Origin: Istiophorus platypterus
Lineage: Eukaryota; Chordata; Actinopteri; Istiophoriformes; Istiophoridae
NCBI GenBank assembly: GCA_016859345.1
Contig: CM029118.1
Coordinates: forward strand, 28,577,501 to 28,641,500
Length of the DNA: 64,000 nt
Reading direction: 5' to 3'
In this document: positions 27,641 through 42,600 of the stretch, one piece after another
How the letters are laid out: the number at the start of each line of letters is the position of its first letter
Position numbering within the stretch: the stretch's first letter is position 1
Translations under genes and position numbers: made by a program
Notes under the pieces: generated by a model
Databases searched by the model: none
Told to the model about the DNA's origin: nothing
What the model saw: only the letters and a program-made list of their open reading frames with translations

Positions 27641-30600
27641 TTTACTCACTCTTCCTCTGCAAGCATTTAGTGCTTTCCTATCCTGTCTAAATGAAGCTGT
27701 AAGTAACATTGCAGCTGAAAGCCAGACAAGCCATCATATTAACAAGTAAATGAAATCCGCAATGTTATGTATTCCATTTCTGAAAGCACTTCAGAAAGTA
27801 AACAACAGATTTTACATAAGAATCACTTGTCACAAAAAGTGATTCTTAGCCTCTGAAAACAGATGTATAATTTTTTGGCTCTGGTGTAAGCACTCCGAAA
27901 TCCTATTTAAAACAAAAAACCTGCTGGTTATATGGACTTATGGGCATTTGCCAGATCTAAACAAATTTTGCTAGAGAGCTGCATTATTGAAAGTGCAGGA
28001 TTCAGTATTTTCCGAGTCTGGTCCAGGGATTAAAACTCAAAATACAGTCCTGGTTGAAGTTACTGGCACCCTGAATTTAGAACCTCTTCAAAAATAAATG
28101 AAAATTAACCAGTTTTGTATAATCAGAATGTTTGATAAAATATGATGGTAACCAAGTAGGGCTCCAGAGATAAGCCACAGTGTTTCTAAGATAATGTTCT
28201 ATAGAAAGATGAAAAAAAGTATAATCCAGTGCATTAGTTTGTTTATAGGCAATGAAATGAAGCCAAAACATCCTACCTACAGTAAAACATGGTGGAAGAT
28301 CTATCAGGCTGTTGGGCTGTTTTACTGCCTCTGGTAGTGGAAGCATTGAATGTATCGAAGGAACGAAGAAATCAGAAGATTACCACAGTAGTTTAGAGCT
28401 AAATGTGTCACCAGCATCAGAAAAGGAGGTTTGAGGTGAAAGTCTTGGGTCTTTCAGAAGAACAACGACCCAAAGCAAACATCCAGCAGCACAAAAGAAT
28501 GGTTGAAAAGGAAAAGATGGACAGTTTTAAAATGGCCAACCATTAGTCCTGACCTAAATCCCATTGAAACCTTTAGATAGAACTGAAATCTGCCATTATA
28601 AGAAGGACTCCTGCAAACTTAAAAGAGTTTGAATGCATATCAACGGAAGACTGGCAGATACTAACAGCAGACAGATGCAAGAAACTTCTAGAAAAATAGG
28701 TTAATTTACTCTCTGAAGATATTCAAAATTCTCTATTTAAATTTAGGGTGCCACTAAGTTCAACCAATACTGTATCTCACTCTTTGCTGCATCAGTTAGG
28801 ATCATTATTTTTAGCCTGTCTTTGCAAGTCCCTCAGCTTTATAGATGTCTGAGTGGTAAAGTGCTGTAGTTTGCATTTGAACATTTTTCCGGTGTTTACT
28901 GACTGTGTCTGTGTCTCAGAGGAATTTGACTCTGTTGGAACACCTTTCCAAAGTTTAAGGATAATTAGTCTAGATCAAATATGGATAAGGATCACAAATT
29001 GAATATAGCTAATTCTGTCTCAACAGTTTTCTTTCTGATCCTAGTCTGGCTTTTTTCCTTGGGCTTGATTGCCTGGTTAAATGTCTTTTCAGGGCTGTGG
29101 ATGTTGGTGTATATGCAAAGTCTGAATTAATTGGTTTTATATCGCCTCACTGCTCAGTTTCTTGTTTAAAAACCACTGGCCAAAATTTCAAAAATGTGAG
29201 GTCACAGCAGTAGTTTATACTGTTTGAATGTATTGTAAAATAGGGGCAGGAGGCAACAACAACAATAGCTTTCTACTTTCCTCTGTGCTTTGGGATTCCC
29301 GAGGTAGACAAGATTGGCTAAGGCAGTTCATGCCTGGCTGACGATATTCCTCGCTGCACTAAAAGTTGAAAAGTAGAGCCAGAATCAACTTTTGAAAGTT
29401 TTTTTTGGAATTTTTTTTTTGTTTGTCTGTTTTTGCTTTTGTTATTATGTCAGTAGCCTCACAGGGACTTTCAAAAGTTAAAACCCCATAAGTGCCAGTG
29501 TGTTCAGCAACAGCCATGTCTCCCTTTAAAAGGTAACATGAATAAGGCAATGAACCGCACCTGCTCTTTCACTAGGCTAAACACTGAAAATGTTGGAGGT
29601 GAAAATACATTTTTTTTCCCAGTCCTCTGACTCTACAGGGATTCACAGTTTGCTTGATCAACATTTCACATGGATTACTGAAGGACTCTGTATGACAGTT
29701 AGTTTGTCAGAGGGAAATGGAGAGCCCCAGTAAAATAACAACCCTTTCCTTTGGCACAGACTGAATCAAACACTGAGTCCTCTTAGCCACATATAGTAAT
29801 CTCAGCAATTTTCTACCACTGAAAACATCAGCCTCCATTCAGTCTGTGAAGGTTCTTGGCCTTTAATCTTGCCACTCCTTTTTTCCACTTCTCTGATCCA
29901 CTCACCCACATCTATCCACCAACCTTTTTTTTTTTTTTACAGTGGCTCCCATTCTTGCAACCTGCCCCTCTATTTCTTACCTTTTTCTCTTTTCAACACT
30001 TGACCTGAACCTTGGTAGATGATTAGAGAGTAGGCGGTAAGACCAGGAAGCCCGAGTAATCATGCTCAGGAGCCACAGTCAAATATTTCAATAATGAAAT
30101 ACATAGTATGAATAATCCCCCCCCCATTGTAACATACATAGTAACATAGTAACATAGTAACATAGCCTTACTTCCAAGGCCAAGGATAAAATTATTGGTC
30201 AACTACATTATTCTGTAAGCTTTAGAAAAACTCCTGTTCAGTTTGACTCAGTCAGCATGAGGGAAGCAAGAGGCTACTATATCAGAATTTGGAGTTTGAG
30301 TATATTAAGAATAACAAAAGTGGCTCTGGCCACTCTTAACTTGATTGGCTGAAGTTTACACAGTTTACACCAGCAAACATTGCTGCCCATAATAGTGTAA
30401 AAAAAAAATTTTAAATTATTCCTCATCCCCAAACCATAAAGAACAAATCTAACTGGTGTTTTGCTTGTACAAGTGTGTTTTCTACAGTGATTTAGTTTTA
30501 AGAAAGCTAGTTTTTGTCAGTAAACTGCTTTATGCTTGAATGAATGACATTTGATTTTTACTACTGCACTTTAATATTAGGGTTAACCACCTTTACACAA

Positions 30601-33600
30601 CAAGATTAATGTTGTCCCTTGTTTACATGTCTTCTTCATGGTTTATCAGCTGGTGAGGATGCTGACTTTTTGATGGAACATGAATCTTTAGCCTCAGTCT
30701 TTCAGGAAGTCCAGTATATAGCCACCATGTGTATATCTAATACCCTCTCACAAAGTTCTTGTTTTAAAATTATTTAGCTCATGATAAGAAGTTAGCTGAA
30801 GAGAACTTATCAACAAACTCAGCTACAGTAGTTAGGGTTAGCTAATTAGCAAAAACTATGATTATTGCTTTATAGCTGAACTTTTACTACAGTCACTTCA
30901 GAAAGTTTTATACATTTTTGCTAATGTATTGAATATCAGAAACTGAAAACTCTTATTTAGAAAAGTATTCAGGCTCTTAATTCAGCACTTTGTAGAACCC
31001 CAATTTAGCATTGGTTAAAACTTCCAGTTTAAGTCTCTAAAAGCATTGCCCGCTTGGATTTCAGTAATTTATCCCATCCTTCCAGAGAGAACCTCTCAAG
31101 CTCCAGTCATTACTGGGTATGGCTGGACAGCCAACTCTCAGGGTTGTCTCATACAGAAAAAGTTCTTCATTCAGAAAGAGTTCTTCTCGGTTATTGAGAG
31201 TTTATAATTCTCTGAAGAATGATAGATTCTATCGGAGAATTCAAATCGCTTGACCTTGTGCCACATGGAGAAAAGAGCCAGACATGGTTGTTAACTTTCA
31301 GAATCTCTCGCCTTATATAAGCCTTATATACCTCCCAACTTAAACAAGGCATCACCAAATCAATATATTGATTTCCAATTCTAAAATGTTCATTTCCCAC
31401 ATTCCTGTCGTTTGACAAAAAGTGTCTACACAATATATTAGGGAAATCACATAATAACTCGCTCAATGATTTCTTAGTGACCACACAATAAAATGTTCCG
31501 CAGAGACAAGTCATTCCACTCTGTACTAGATCTTGTGAAAAAAGCAAAACCACACTGGCTCTCAGTTCTTACCTGAAATGGCCAGAAGAAGGCTCTCAGG
31601 GGAATTAATGTACTGGTATGCTGCTGTCAAAGCAATCAGTAAAACCCTAAAATCACTTCTGCAGCTGACAGAGTTTTATAATGCGTTTTCTTTTTCTGTC
31701 ACTGCATAAGGTCTTCTAACACCTGCATCCTGTACAGGATGGAGATCAGAGACAAGTTTCTGATACTGGAGATAGAGAGCGTAACAAACAAGTCAATCTC
31801 AAGATTATCTAAGTATCAAACCTTACAGTTCCCAGCATGCATTTTGACTCAAAGTAAGGTTTATATGATGCCCACTATCTTCATTGCTGCTACGTGTATC
31901 ATTTTGTTCTTTTAGATACTTTACAGTATGTCCCATTTACATTGCAAAGATAAACATCAAAATACAAGTTAGGTATGAGGTGCATTTGACCAAAACACAT
32001 ATGAAATTGCTTATCCTTCACTGTATATCATAGAACTTTTATTTATTTACATTAAACATTCTAATTTTCACTGCTTATGATTATGAGTCGGATATTTCTT
32101 CACCACCTACGTGTGGCTGTGGCCATCGTTATGATAACCAATAAAACACTTTGTCAAGGGTTCTGTGTATCCTTGAAAGCACACTCTATATGTATTTTTT
32201 ATATTTACCACTGGCATTTCTTATACTCATTGTTTTGGTTTTACAACACACAACTTCTATTATTTGGTTCAGACTCTCCACTTTCATCAACCCCTTTATC
32301 TGCAGCAGCAGGGAGCTGTTTTCAGTGAAAACCCTGTGATGAACCTGCTGTACACTGCCTGACCAGCACTTAGCATCAGACAAAGACAGCAGCTAGCTGG
32401 TGACCATAGTGGAGTGGGTGGTGTCTAAATCAGAGAAAAGGAGACTAGGCTAATATTTGAATTGTTGAAGGTCCTCTTTTTCTTATTCTAGTCTTTTGAT
32501 GGTAGCTGAATGGAATATGCCAAATGTGAGGAGAAAATTATGGTCAAGAATTAACAAGACTAGGTCAAAACCTAGTATGTGGCTTAACCACCCTTTTTCT
32601 TTGTGCTCCTTCTCTACTGTCTGTGCTCACATACAGTATTTTAATTCAGGTAAATTCCCAGTAAAGCTGTTATCTTTTATATGTTTTTTTGTTTCTGTTT
32701 CTGTTGTCAGACAACAGACCAAGTATGAAATAGTTACTGAAACATGGCCAGTTAAGACAACATGATAACCAGCAGTCACTTCAAAGCCATCTCAAGCTGC
32801 TGCTCTTCACTGCTACAATCATGATATGATAACAACTGCTGTGCTGTGATTTCTGTTATATATACTTGTTAAAAGATCACTCAGAGAGAACCTCCTTGAT
32901 GTCTGTGCAGCTGCAGTTGAATGAGACACATAATCAAAGTTTGGGTGAAAGTCCAAACGTCGCTGGAGTTGTTGCTAGGTGCTGTGGTGAAAAAAAAATC
33001 ACGAGAAGAGAAGGAAAAGTTGGAAAATCTAGCGACAAAGGCAGCAAGTTGGCAAAACTGCCTGAAAACAATTACCTGATGACGTACCACTTCAGTTTAA
33101 AAGAGAAATGACCAATGGGGAAACTCAGCACTTAATCACCAGACATTCAGCTAACCAATGGTATAACTTTCATTCAATCACACAGACTGGCCTCGCTCTT
33201 GTGGTCCAGCCTCAAATGCTAAAATGAGCTACTAAGAGACAGGGCATGTAGCTGGGAGGTCAAAGTTAGATGCTTGCCCACCTGCTCAACATCTCAAAAC
33301 TTTGAAATATTGCCAGCGAGCATATATCACCAGAGCAGATTAGTTGCATTCTGATATATTTCACAGTTTGGCAGAGGATACAGTATGTTAACCTTAGGAC
33401 ACTTGTCTGGATTAGTCTGACACCAATCAGCCACAACATTAAAAGCATTTTGCGATTTTAATGTTGTGGCTGATCATTATATGAAAGAAGAGGAAGAGTT
33501 CTGAGCTAATTTATGATACCATTTTCAATTCAAACTTGCTATTTCATAGTAACGTTGAGTCAATATTTATAAGCTTGAACACATCTCCGGAGACCAGAGG

Positions 33601-36600
33601 CAAGAATCATCTCTGATGTCATCAGAATGTACAGCCTGGAGCTACTCTATAGACAGTGAACATGATACTGAATTAATGGGCTCATAAAATGTTTGTTTGA
33701 GCTGTTACACCCAAATGAGCTTTTAATTATAGTGGTGCTTTCTGAAGTGAGGCAGAAAATGTGCCCCTGTCTGCATAAAATCATCCTAGTTACTGCCAGA
33801 ACCAAAGTCAGCATTCCCATGCCTTCTCTATCGAGGTGTACATGTGTGAGATCACTGATCAAAGGATAGTAATTAAGTTTTTTACTTTGGGAAATGGTTA
33901 TAAACATTGTTTAAAAAGACATTGTTTTTATCCTTTATATCCATGTTCATCTTCATTCCATCTTCTAACACTTTAACTGTCGATATGATTTGTTTTATCC
34001 ACCACTTTCCTCTATTTTTATTTAAATTATTTTTTTTTCCTTTGATGCACCTGTAACCGCTACTGTAATGTGACACTTTTCCTCATAGGGATTACTTTGT
34101 TTATCTGTTGAAATCAGATGTCATGTACATCCAGGTGACCTTAATCTACATGTATCTTTACATTTGTACATGACTTTTCTGTTTGTTTCCCTGTTGTCTC
34201 TGTCTAACCCTCCTTTGCAGATGTCCTCCTGGTCACATGATCCGTGTGAACGGGTCCAGAAAGTCCTGTGTCTACACCCTCTGTGCTACACGGCCTTGTC
34301 ACCATGGGACCTGTGTAGCCCAGTCACCTTCAAAATTCACCTGCCACTGCCCGGAGGGTTACAGAGGACGCCACTGTGAGACGCCACTCGCCATCTACAG
34401 GGAGGATGTGGGCCTTAGCTTCAGCTCCCTTTTCGCAATCTGTATCTGCTTCCTGGCCTTACTAGGTAGCTATTGCATCAACCACATGTTACACATACAA
34501 TAATGAGGAGATAATTGATAAAGGACAGCACAGCAGAATGGCTTTTGTTATGTTTTTGTGTGTAGAATTTGTTATTGTATCTTGTTTTTTCCAAAGAAAA
34601 AGATGCTAAAGAAGCACAGTACAAAAGAAGAACTCAGTCAGAAACACATTACTAGATTTTAAAGGCAAATTCCAGTATTTGACAACTTGGGGTCTATTCT
34701 CCCTCTTTTATTCATTTTGACTACTTTCATAATAACACATGGCAATATCTGAAACACTGATAAACACAAAAAAACAGGGGCAAACAGCCTCATTCACTTG
34801 TTGTAGTGCTTTGATCGCATTTTAAACCACCTTACCCCACCTATAAATCCAACATCATCATATAACTTAAAAATGATATCAAATAATATGTTGGAGAATA
34901 ATAAGAGAAAAAAAAATCATTGCTTTACATTTAAAGAGGAACCATGTGACAGCCCAGGAAACCGATTCTATGCATGTCATACTAAAGATGCATAAATAAA
35001 CAGTTTTAAAAAACAAATAAGATTTTCAGTAAAGTAAAAAGTAGGAAAAAACTGCAAAAATCATTACCGACATTGCCTTTAACTCTGTCCGAACGTAAAC
35101 ACAAAAAGTACTCCCCTTCATTTTCTGTTATAATGAAATGAATATTATAGTCAGACAGACACACACACACAGAGTATGAGAATAGTGTAACAGAGGTTCT
35201 TCATGATGTAATAGATGTTTCTTTGATATTTACTTATTTTATCTCTAGAGGTTTGCTGCACTTATTTGTGTGTATATTTAGACCCCAGAGACAGTGTTAG
35301 CACATTCAGTATACCATCACACACCACTTTGAATTGTATGTAATAATTACTGTATGCAGCTCCTATAAGCTTATTTATAAGCTTAATTTATCTATATCTC
35401 CCACTACAGCCATATCATTTTTTTTGTTCACAAGTGCTTTAATGCATTTTAAGGGTGTATTTTAAATGTCAGAACCACTCTCAGTCGGGAATTAAAACAT
35501 TTTCCCATTGATATGTCATTTGGACAATCACCAGTGATCAGTTTTCCTCTGAGCTCTGCCAAAAATGTGGGGGAAAGACATAAGTGAAAGATACTGGTGC
35601 AGGAAGTGAAAGTGACAGGTGTATCCCACTGTTCTGAAAACAGAACCCAGTCTGAACATTAGCTCTAGCTCATTATCGCTATGTCCACTATGAATAAATG
35701 CATAGAAATTCACCAGAAGGACACTCCTTAGAGGCCCAGAAACTGTCTGAGAATCATCACATTTTAAATTTTTCCTCAATGTCAAAGTAATACAGTGATA
35801 GTTTTCTGTATATGAATAGGTAGATTGCAAACAGGAATAGCTAATTGGGCTTATTTTTAATGTTTGCAATATGCCAAAATGTAAGAAATATAGGCCGATA
35901 AACGGAGCTCAAGTTGTAGCCCACAGCTTGCTGACTCAATGGAAACATTGTACTTCCTTTTTACATCACCCAAAGTAATATGAAAATCATAGTCCTAAAA
36001 CTTGAGCATCTTGATCACACAAATCATAGTACTTTAAATACCTATACAGTGAAAGGAGTTCATGAATATAAAATATATAATAAGGACATACATAGGCTTT
36101 AGGAAGTACCCCATTTACTTTTTCACACTTTATTATGTTGTAGATTCAATTGTAAATAGATAAACTTTACATTTTATTGCCCATCATTCTACAGTCAATT
36201 ACCCATAAAGTAAAAGTACAAACATGGACCCCTTGCAGTTACAAATGTATCCAGATCCTTGATAAATTATTTTGTAGAAGCCCCCTTGGAACCAATTGCA
36301 GCTTATTTTTTCTTGGATAAGTCTCTGCATGCTTTGCACACCTGGATTTGAGCAGTTTATGTAATTTTTCCTGGCAGATGCTCTGTTAGATTAAATAGAA
36401 AGCGTCTTTGAACTGCCATCATCAGGTTTTCTCCACAGATGTCGTATGGGGTTAAAACTGGGCCTTGGCTGAGAAAGTTAGGGACAGTTGGAGACTTGTT
36501 CTAAAGCCACTCTAGCATTGCTTCGAGTCATTGTTGTGCTGAAAGGTATCACCCAAGTCTCTGGTTGTGTGACTGTGGAGAGGGTTTACTGAAGGACCTC

Positions 36601-39600
36601 TCTGTATTTGGCTTCATTTATTCTTCTCTCAATTTCTGACCTGTCTCCCAGTCCCTACCTCTGAGGAGCATCCCCACAGTATGATGCTGCCACCACTATG
36701 CTTCACCATAGGGAAGTAATTAGCCAGGTGATGAGTAGTACCTATAATGTTTACCAGACATTAGCACTTGCAATTCTGCCAAAATACTTCAATTTTTATC
36801 TCATCAGATCATGTGGCTGTTATATGCCTTCGATTAAAAAGGGTTTCTGTCGAGTTACTCTGCCCTAAAGGCCTAATTAATGGAGTGCTGCTTAAATGGT
36901 CGTACATCTGGGAGGTTCTCCCATCTCTCCAGAGGACTCCTGAAGCTTAGAGGGACCATTTTTGGTGACCTCCCTGACCATGGTCCATCACTATGCTAAT
37001 GACCTTTACAGTCACACAGTAAAATTAATTTATTACACCTGCTTCACCGCTCCTTTCGGATACTTCCATTAGGCAGATGCTTCAAAAAACTTCTGGCCAA
37101 AAAGAGAAACTTAGAAAAACTCCCACAGTCAATTTTAATCAAGACCAAATAGACTGTCACCACTTTTTTGTGCAGCTTTGCACAACTGCTCTCATTACCT
37201 CTGACAAGGAGGTTATGTTTTCACCCTTGTCCGTTTTTTGTTTTATTTGTTGTATTGTGTGTCAGCAGGATTACACAAAAGCAATCAATCAATTTGCACT
37301 GAACTTGGTGGAGGGATGGGGCATGGGAAAGGAAGGAAAGCGTTACATTTTTGGGCAGATCTGGATCATTCACTATAACTTTAGATATTTTCTTTGAAGG
37401 CTGGTGTATATTGCTTGACATTGGCTTTGGTGGAAGTTTTGGAGTGCCCTTGCCAATGTTTTAATGCAGTTTTATGAGTCTGAATCGGTGCATAATTTTA
37501 TGTTTTTTGTGAGCCTAAGACAATTTTCCATCACTATGTGATACACAGTTTTTTGACTCTTGAATCTTCTTGCCCAGCTCAGATTGGGCAAGATGGCCTG
37601 CTCTAGGAAGAGCCCTGGTGGATCTGAACTTTGACCATTCCACAACAGCTGAGGCCACTGCTCTACTGGGATTAATAGAAGCTTTAGTAATGGTTTTACA
37701 CCCTTGCCTTGATTTGTGCCTTATCAAATTTTATCGCAGAGTTCTACTGAGAGTTGCTTGGACTTCAAGGCTTGGTTTTTGTCCTGAAATGTAGTGTAAA
37801 TTATGCAGACTTATACACACGTGTACCTTTCTAAATGATGTCCTATTAGTTCAATTTGTTTAAATGAGAGAGTTCAGCTTTTGATTTTAATGAATGGTAA
37901 AAGCACTATTGTCAAGTTTTCTTCGCTGCCAACTTCTGTGGCAGTATTGTCATATATGTGCTCTGGGCTGTGGATGGATAGACTGCAACACACTGGTGTT
38001 TGGCTTTCTGTTGTTAAAATCTACAGTTTTCTGTACACATGTCTGTCTGTTTCTATTGATTATTCATCTGCATTCACCTTTTGCTCTGTGTTTTTATTCT
38101 TAAAGGATCCTCTGATGAGAAATTGCCTCGGGTGCAACCATACACAGAGAATGAGTTGTCAGTAAAGTAACATGCCCCCCTTGTTTAATTGAGGACAATA
38201 CAACAGAGTAGTAAAGACAGAGACAGAGCACAGTAGTAGAGAAAACAGATCAGAGAAGTACAGAATAAAACAGGAAGTAACACAACAATACCGAGGAAAA
38301 AGGAGGCAGTTGACAAGATCACCAAGCAGAGGCAGTGCAGAAACTACAGACCATCTTTCAATAAGATCACACTTATTGCAAGGTTTCATGACTGCATCTT
38401 GCACAGGTTGCGATGCTATCACTGTGACAAAGTCTATCAACAGACAGACAGACAAATACTTGCCCAAGGACTCAAAACAGCCTCTGTGATTGCCTCCTGC
38501 AACAGTGTGAGTCTCCAGGACCCCATTTTGCCATGATGATTTACAGACTCAAAAAGGTAAAAACAATACCAGCCACGCTTTTGTAGCTGGTAAACAGTGA
38601 GAAATAGGAAGTGCTGAGAAGGAGGGTGTCAATGTCACACAGCTCCTGGCCATATATGCTTCTCTCATTGTTGATTCGGAGGGCACCTCCTCGACAGGAT
38701 TCAAATGATCATTTCTCCTTTTTTTCTCACTTCTACTCCATAATATCTCTGTTCGAAGTTGTCTTTGGGCTCATCTTATATGTGTCATCCAACCTTGATC
38801 CTACTGAGACTCAGTTCTGTTTTAAGTGATAATTACTTGATTTGTAGGCATATCAGGTGCTGTTTACCCAAACCTGCAGAAATTGAGATCAATGCTCCAG
38901 GGGCTTTGGTAGTGATTTCAATCGGTAGAGCATTCCTCGCTCGATCGGTCAAGCATTCCTCACTCTGAAATTTAAGTAGCACTAACAGAGATTTTTTTTA
39001 AGGTCTTCATCCGGTATTGCCTGCATGGACTCTAAATGCTCAAATGTTTGAACAGCAAGAACAAAAGCTGTGTAACTCTCTGGATGAAAGGGAGAAGGAA
39101 AAAAGGACTGTTCTTTTGAGAATCTTATGATCACTGAAGATTAAAAACAAAATCCACTCTGAAGCAGAATTATATTACTTTATCCCTTGACAAGTCTAAT
39201 ATGGTCATCTTTAAAATGTAACGATCTAAAGTAGGGATTTATGCAGCAAAATTTGGTATTACAGTATCTAGCCATGTGACTGAAGTGAGTCTAATTCTTC
39301 AGTCATGATTTCCAGAGGATTCAGAGAAACCTTGGCAAGTCTGCTGATCCCCTTTCATTCCCCCTTGTGCTATCATCAGGTCAAAATATTAATTCCTCCA
39401 GTACTTTGGTTTATGATCAAATACACGCAACACTAATGATATTTACATCAGCCACTGCTGTACTAGCTGTTTAATGCTAATTAGCAAATTTCAGCATGTT
39501 AACATCAGTACTGACTGTGTCAGCATGCTGATGTTAGCATTTAGCTCATAGCAAAGCCCAAGACTCTTTTTTTTGTTAAGGGGGACAATTGTTGAGCAAA

Positions 39601-42600
39601 ATCTTCCAGATATGAATCTAAGAATAACATCCATAATTGATTAACATGAGCAAACATTCAGAACTGAATTCACCCCTGAGGTGTATTACTCTTTTCAGTC
39701 ATTTTGAAAGCTTTTTGCAATACATATTTATACATAATAATTTAATTATTTTAACTGGGAAACCTTTAATAGCAAATCATATTAGATCCAATGACTTTGC
39801 CATTTCTTATTAATATAGCTGAGGTGATGTCCCTGGTCTGAACCCTGGTTCTTGGTTTGGTCCAAAGACAAGTCATGGCATTGCTCTGTAGCCTGTCTAC
39901 TGAATGGACTGGTAGACTGGCAGAGCTTACCCAGTGACAGTCCCTACAGTGTGCCTCTGAGGTAGAGTTCAGGACAAAGTTTCAAGTTGAGAAATGCCAG
40001 TGCAGCTACACACCAAATTAAAATACAATCAGCAATCTCTATATCTCTATATATTAAAATCCAATCAGCTATCTCTATATCTATATATCTCTATATCTAT
40101 ATCTCTATATATCGACTATACATATATATATATGTTTTATAATGTAGCCCTTTGAATCTATCATGTCAGTTAAATAATGATTTGGCATGATGTGATTTCA
40201 TTTATTCTGTTCGCTTATTTGGCCATTTAGATGTTTGTTGCTGTTTATAAATTCAATCGTCTATTCATATGCATCTCCTCACCTTTTTCTTGTGTTTTCA
40301 TTTCTCTCTCTTAACACTGTTGATCCATACTCTTAAATCAGTTTATTACAGTTTGTTTGACATTGAAATATATTCCCGTTTAATGCATCTGTTTTATAGC
40401 ACCATACAGTATAGAACTGCTGTGAGTAAATTATAGTAATGTAAACACCTTCTCTTCCTATTCTTTTCATATAGAAGACAATGTTCAATTCATTTTGAGA
40501 TGAACTGTTCATTAAAACGGAATTGAACACAGCTCATGTCACTCCACTTTTCATTACTCTCCACTGGCACTCTGCTCACAGAGGAGCAAGTAACACAGCA
40601 CCAACCTACCTGAATTTCCTTATTCAGATGTATTAGCCTCCTTGTTATCAAACTTGATTCAATCAGAAAAATCCCTCTCTGTTTTCGAAAATTGCTAGAA
40701 GACCTCCTCTGAGGATACATACTCACCTATTATCTACTCTCTCTCTTTCTCTCTCACTATCTCTCAATTTCACTCTAGCTCTTTCATAAAAGAATTAAAA
40801 GCGTAAAGACTCATTTGTCAGGCACATATATGTTACTTCATTCACCTGCAAGCCTTGTGGCAATTGCTTTAGGGAGAATGCCGACCTGAGCATTAAGACT
40901 TCTCCTTGGTCTAATTTGTCTTGGTTTGTATCTCATATGTACATAGCTCTAGACAAAAGTGTCTGCCAAAAATAAGATAAATTTGAATGCAAAAACCTAA
41001 AATAGAATGTCTTTTTGGGGTATATCCGAATTCAAAAATGGATCAGGGACTCAGATGGTTCAGTTTATACCTCAAACATACGGCAATACTTCTGCAGAAA
41101 GTATAATTTAGGCATGTTTTGTTTATAAAGGACAATACCAACATGTAGCTTTATATGCTGTATGCTTGGCATTACTACTAGCCATGTCCAACTTGATTTC
41201 CTACTTTTTAGGTATCCTTTGGACTCATTCATTTCAGTATGATGCGGCAATACACTTGAAAATTTTTTGAAATCCATAATCCATCATAGTGAATGTTAAT
41301 GTATGTATGTATGTATTCATTCAGTCAAAATTTATTTTTGTCACATACTAATATAATTTCAACCAGGCAGTGTGTAGGAAACCATTACTTATTGTAGACA
41401 GCTCCAGCATCTGATAAGGGCTGTGCACTACATTAAAAAAGAAGAAATAATAAACACAAACACAAATAGAAATAGAATTAGAAAATAAAAAGCATGGCGA
41501 GAATTATAATGTGAATCATGAAATTTCTTGAATTAAAAGGTTGATGATTGTTTCTGAAGACTTGGATGCTGGAGTTTTATTCAAGCACTGGAACATGCTG
41601 TTAAGGCTCTGGTACATTCACCAGTTAATAACCATAGCAATCTTAGCCCAAATGGATGGAAACTCTAAAATTCTCTTAAAGCTTTTCAAGAGGGAACATG
41701 ACTAGAGCTAATGTGAATTAGATGTTCAGTTACCGATTGAACTAGACGAGTGAACTAGATGTTCAGTTACTGATATTAAAACAGTAGAAAATGCATCTAA
41801 AATCCTTTGGTGCAATTTGTAGAATGGTGAGCTGTAAAAGTACTTGTAGTTAATTTGTGATGATCTGTACCGTATCAGACAAAATCCCTAGTATTCCGGT
41901 TCCATGCGGTCCTAAACAGTCATACCGACTTAAAGTGCAGAGATTAAAGAAGGATATCAGATTAGGGACACAGATGTTGGTCATTGAGTCACAGACTGAA
42001 TATATCCTAAGAACCTCCTCTGCCGGATGACCCGAGCATTCAGTTCAGTGATTGCCAGTTTGAGTCCATCACACCAAAGTGACTCAAGGTGAAAATGTTT
42101 CCTAGGTTATCTTTGTGTATTGTTGAAAGTTTGCAGGTAGAATAAACAAAGAGGGTGCAAGTTAGTGTTAAGCATGAGAGAGATTCATAAAATCGACCTT
42201 AAACAGGCAATAGATGTAGAGCTGCAGAATCAAAAAACACTAAGATGACTTCAAGATGGATGAGAAGCATCACTTTATATTCCTTCATTCCTAAATGAGA
42301 CTTTGGTTGGTTTTAATAGCTGGTTCCTATCTGGGCTGGAAATCTAAAAAAATAATTTCTTATTGTGGATCTTCTTTAACTCTCCTCTCTTCAAGAACAA
42401 TGTAGAAATTATTCAAGTCATAGGCTTCTAACTTTTAGTTCATCCTAACTTGTCTGTAGAAAAGCATCCAACTGCAACTGATTAAATTGACTTCACTTAA
42501 TTAACCCTCTCTCAGCAACCATAACCCTTGCTCCAAGGACAAAGTGAAACTTGGCTATTGAGTTAATGTGCTCTGACATTCTCTGCTGTTCACAACACGG

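Larger units (their letters stand above)
26869..34220 (+). other. Cadherin intron (7.4 kb)
   Basis: It contains a (CT)n run (27610-27641), a Tc1 remnant with terminal inverted repeats (28043-28774), a small ACATAGTA tandem (30127-30163), a minus-strand Tc1 tail (about 30890-31170) and a perfect Tc1-type hairpin (33426-33474). A 120-codon minus-strand open frame at 31191-31553 has no family I recognise and probably lies in repeat-derived sequence. No extra cadherin exon was found. Confidence 0.8.

Noticed and set aside
31191..31553. A 120-codon minus-strand frame next to a Tc1 fragment
   Set aside because: It shows no recognisable domain and no splice sites consistent with a gene, and it sits next to transposon sequence.
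38159..38467. A 102-codon Leu/Cys-rich minus-strand frame
   Set aside because: It looks membrane-like only by composition. No family resemblance, promoter or splice evidence was found.
38905..38935. A possible tRNA-like A-box (GTGATTTCAATCGGTAGAGCA)
   Set aside because: No matching B-box or cloverleaf could be formed downstream, so it is not called a tRNA or SINE.
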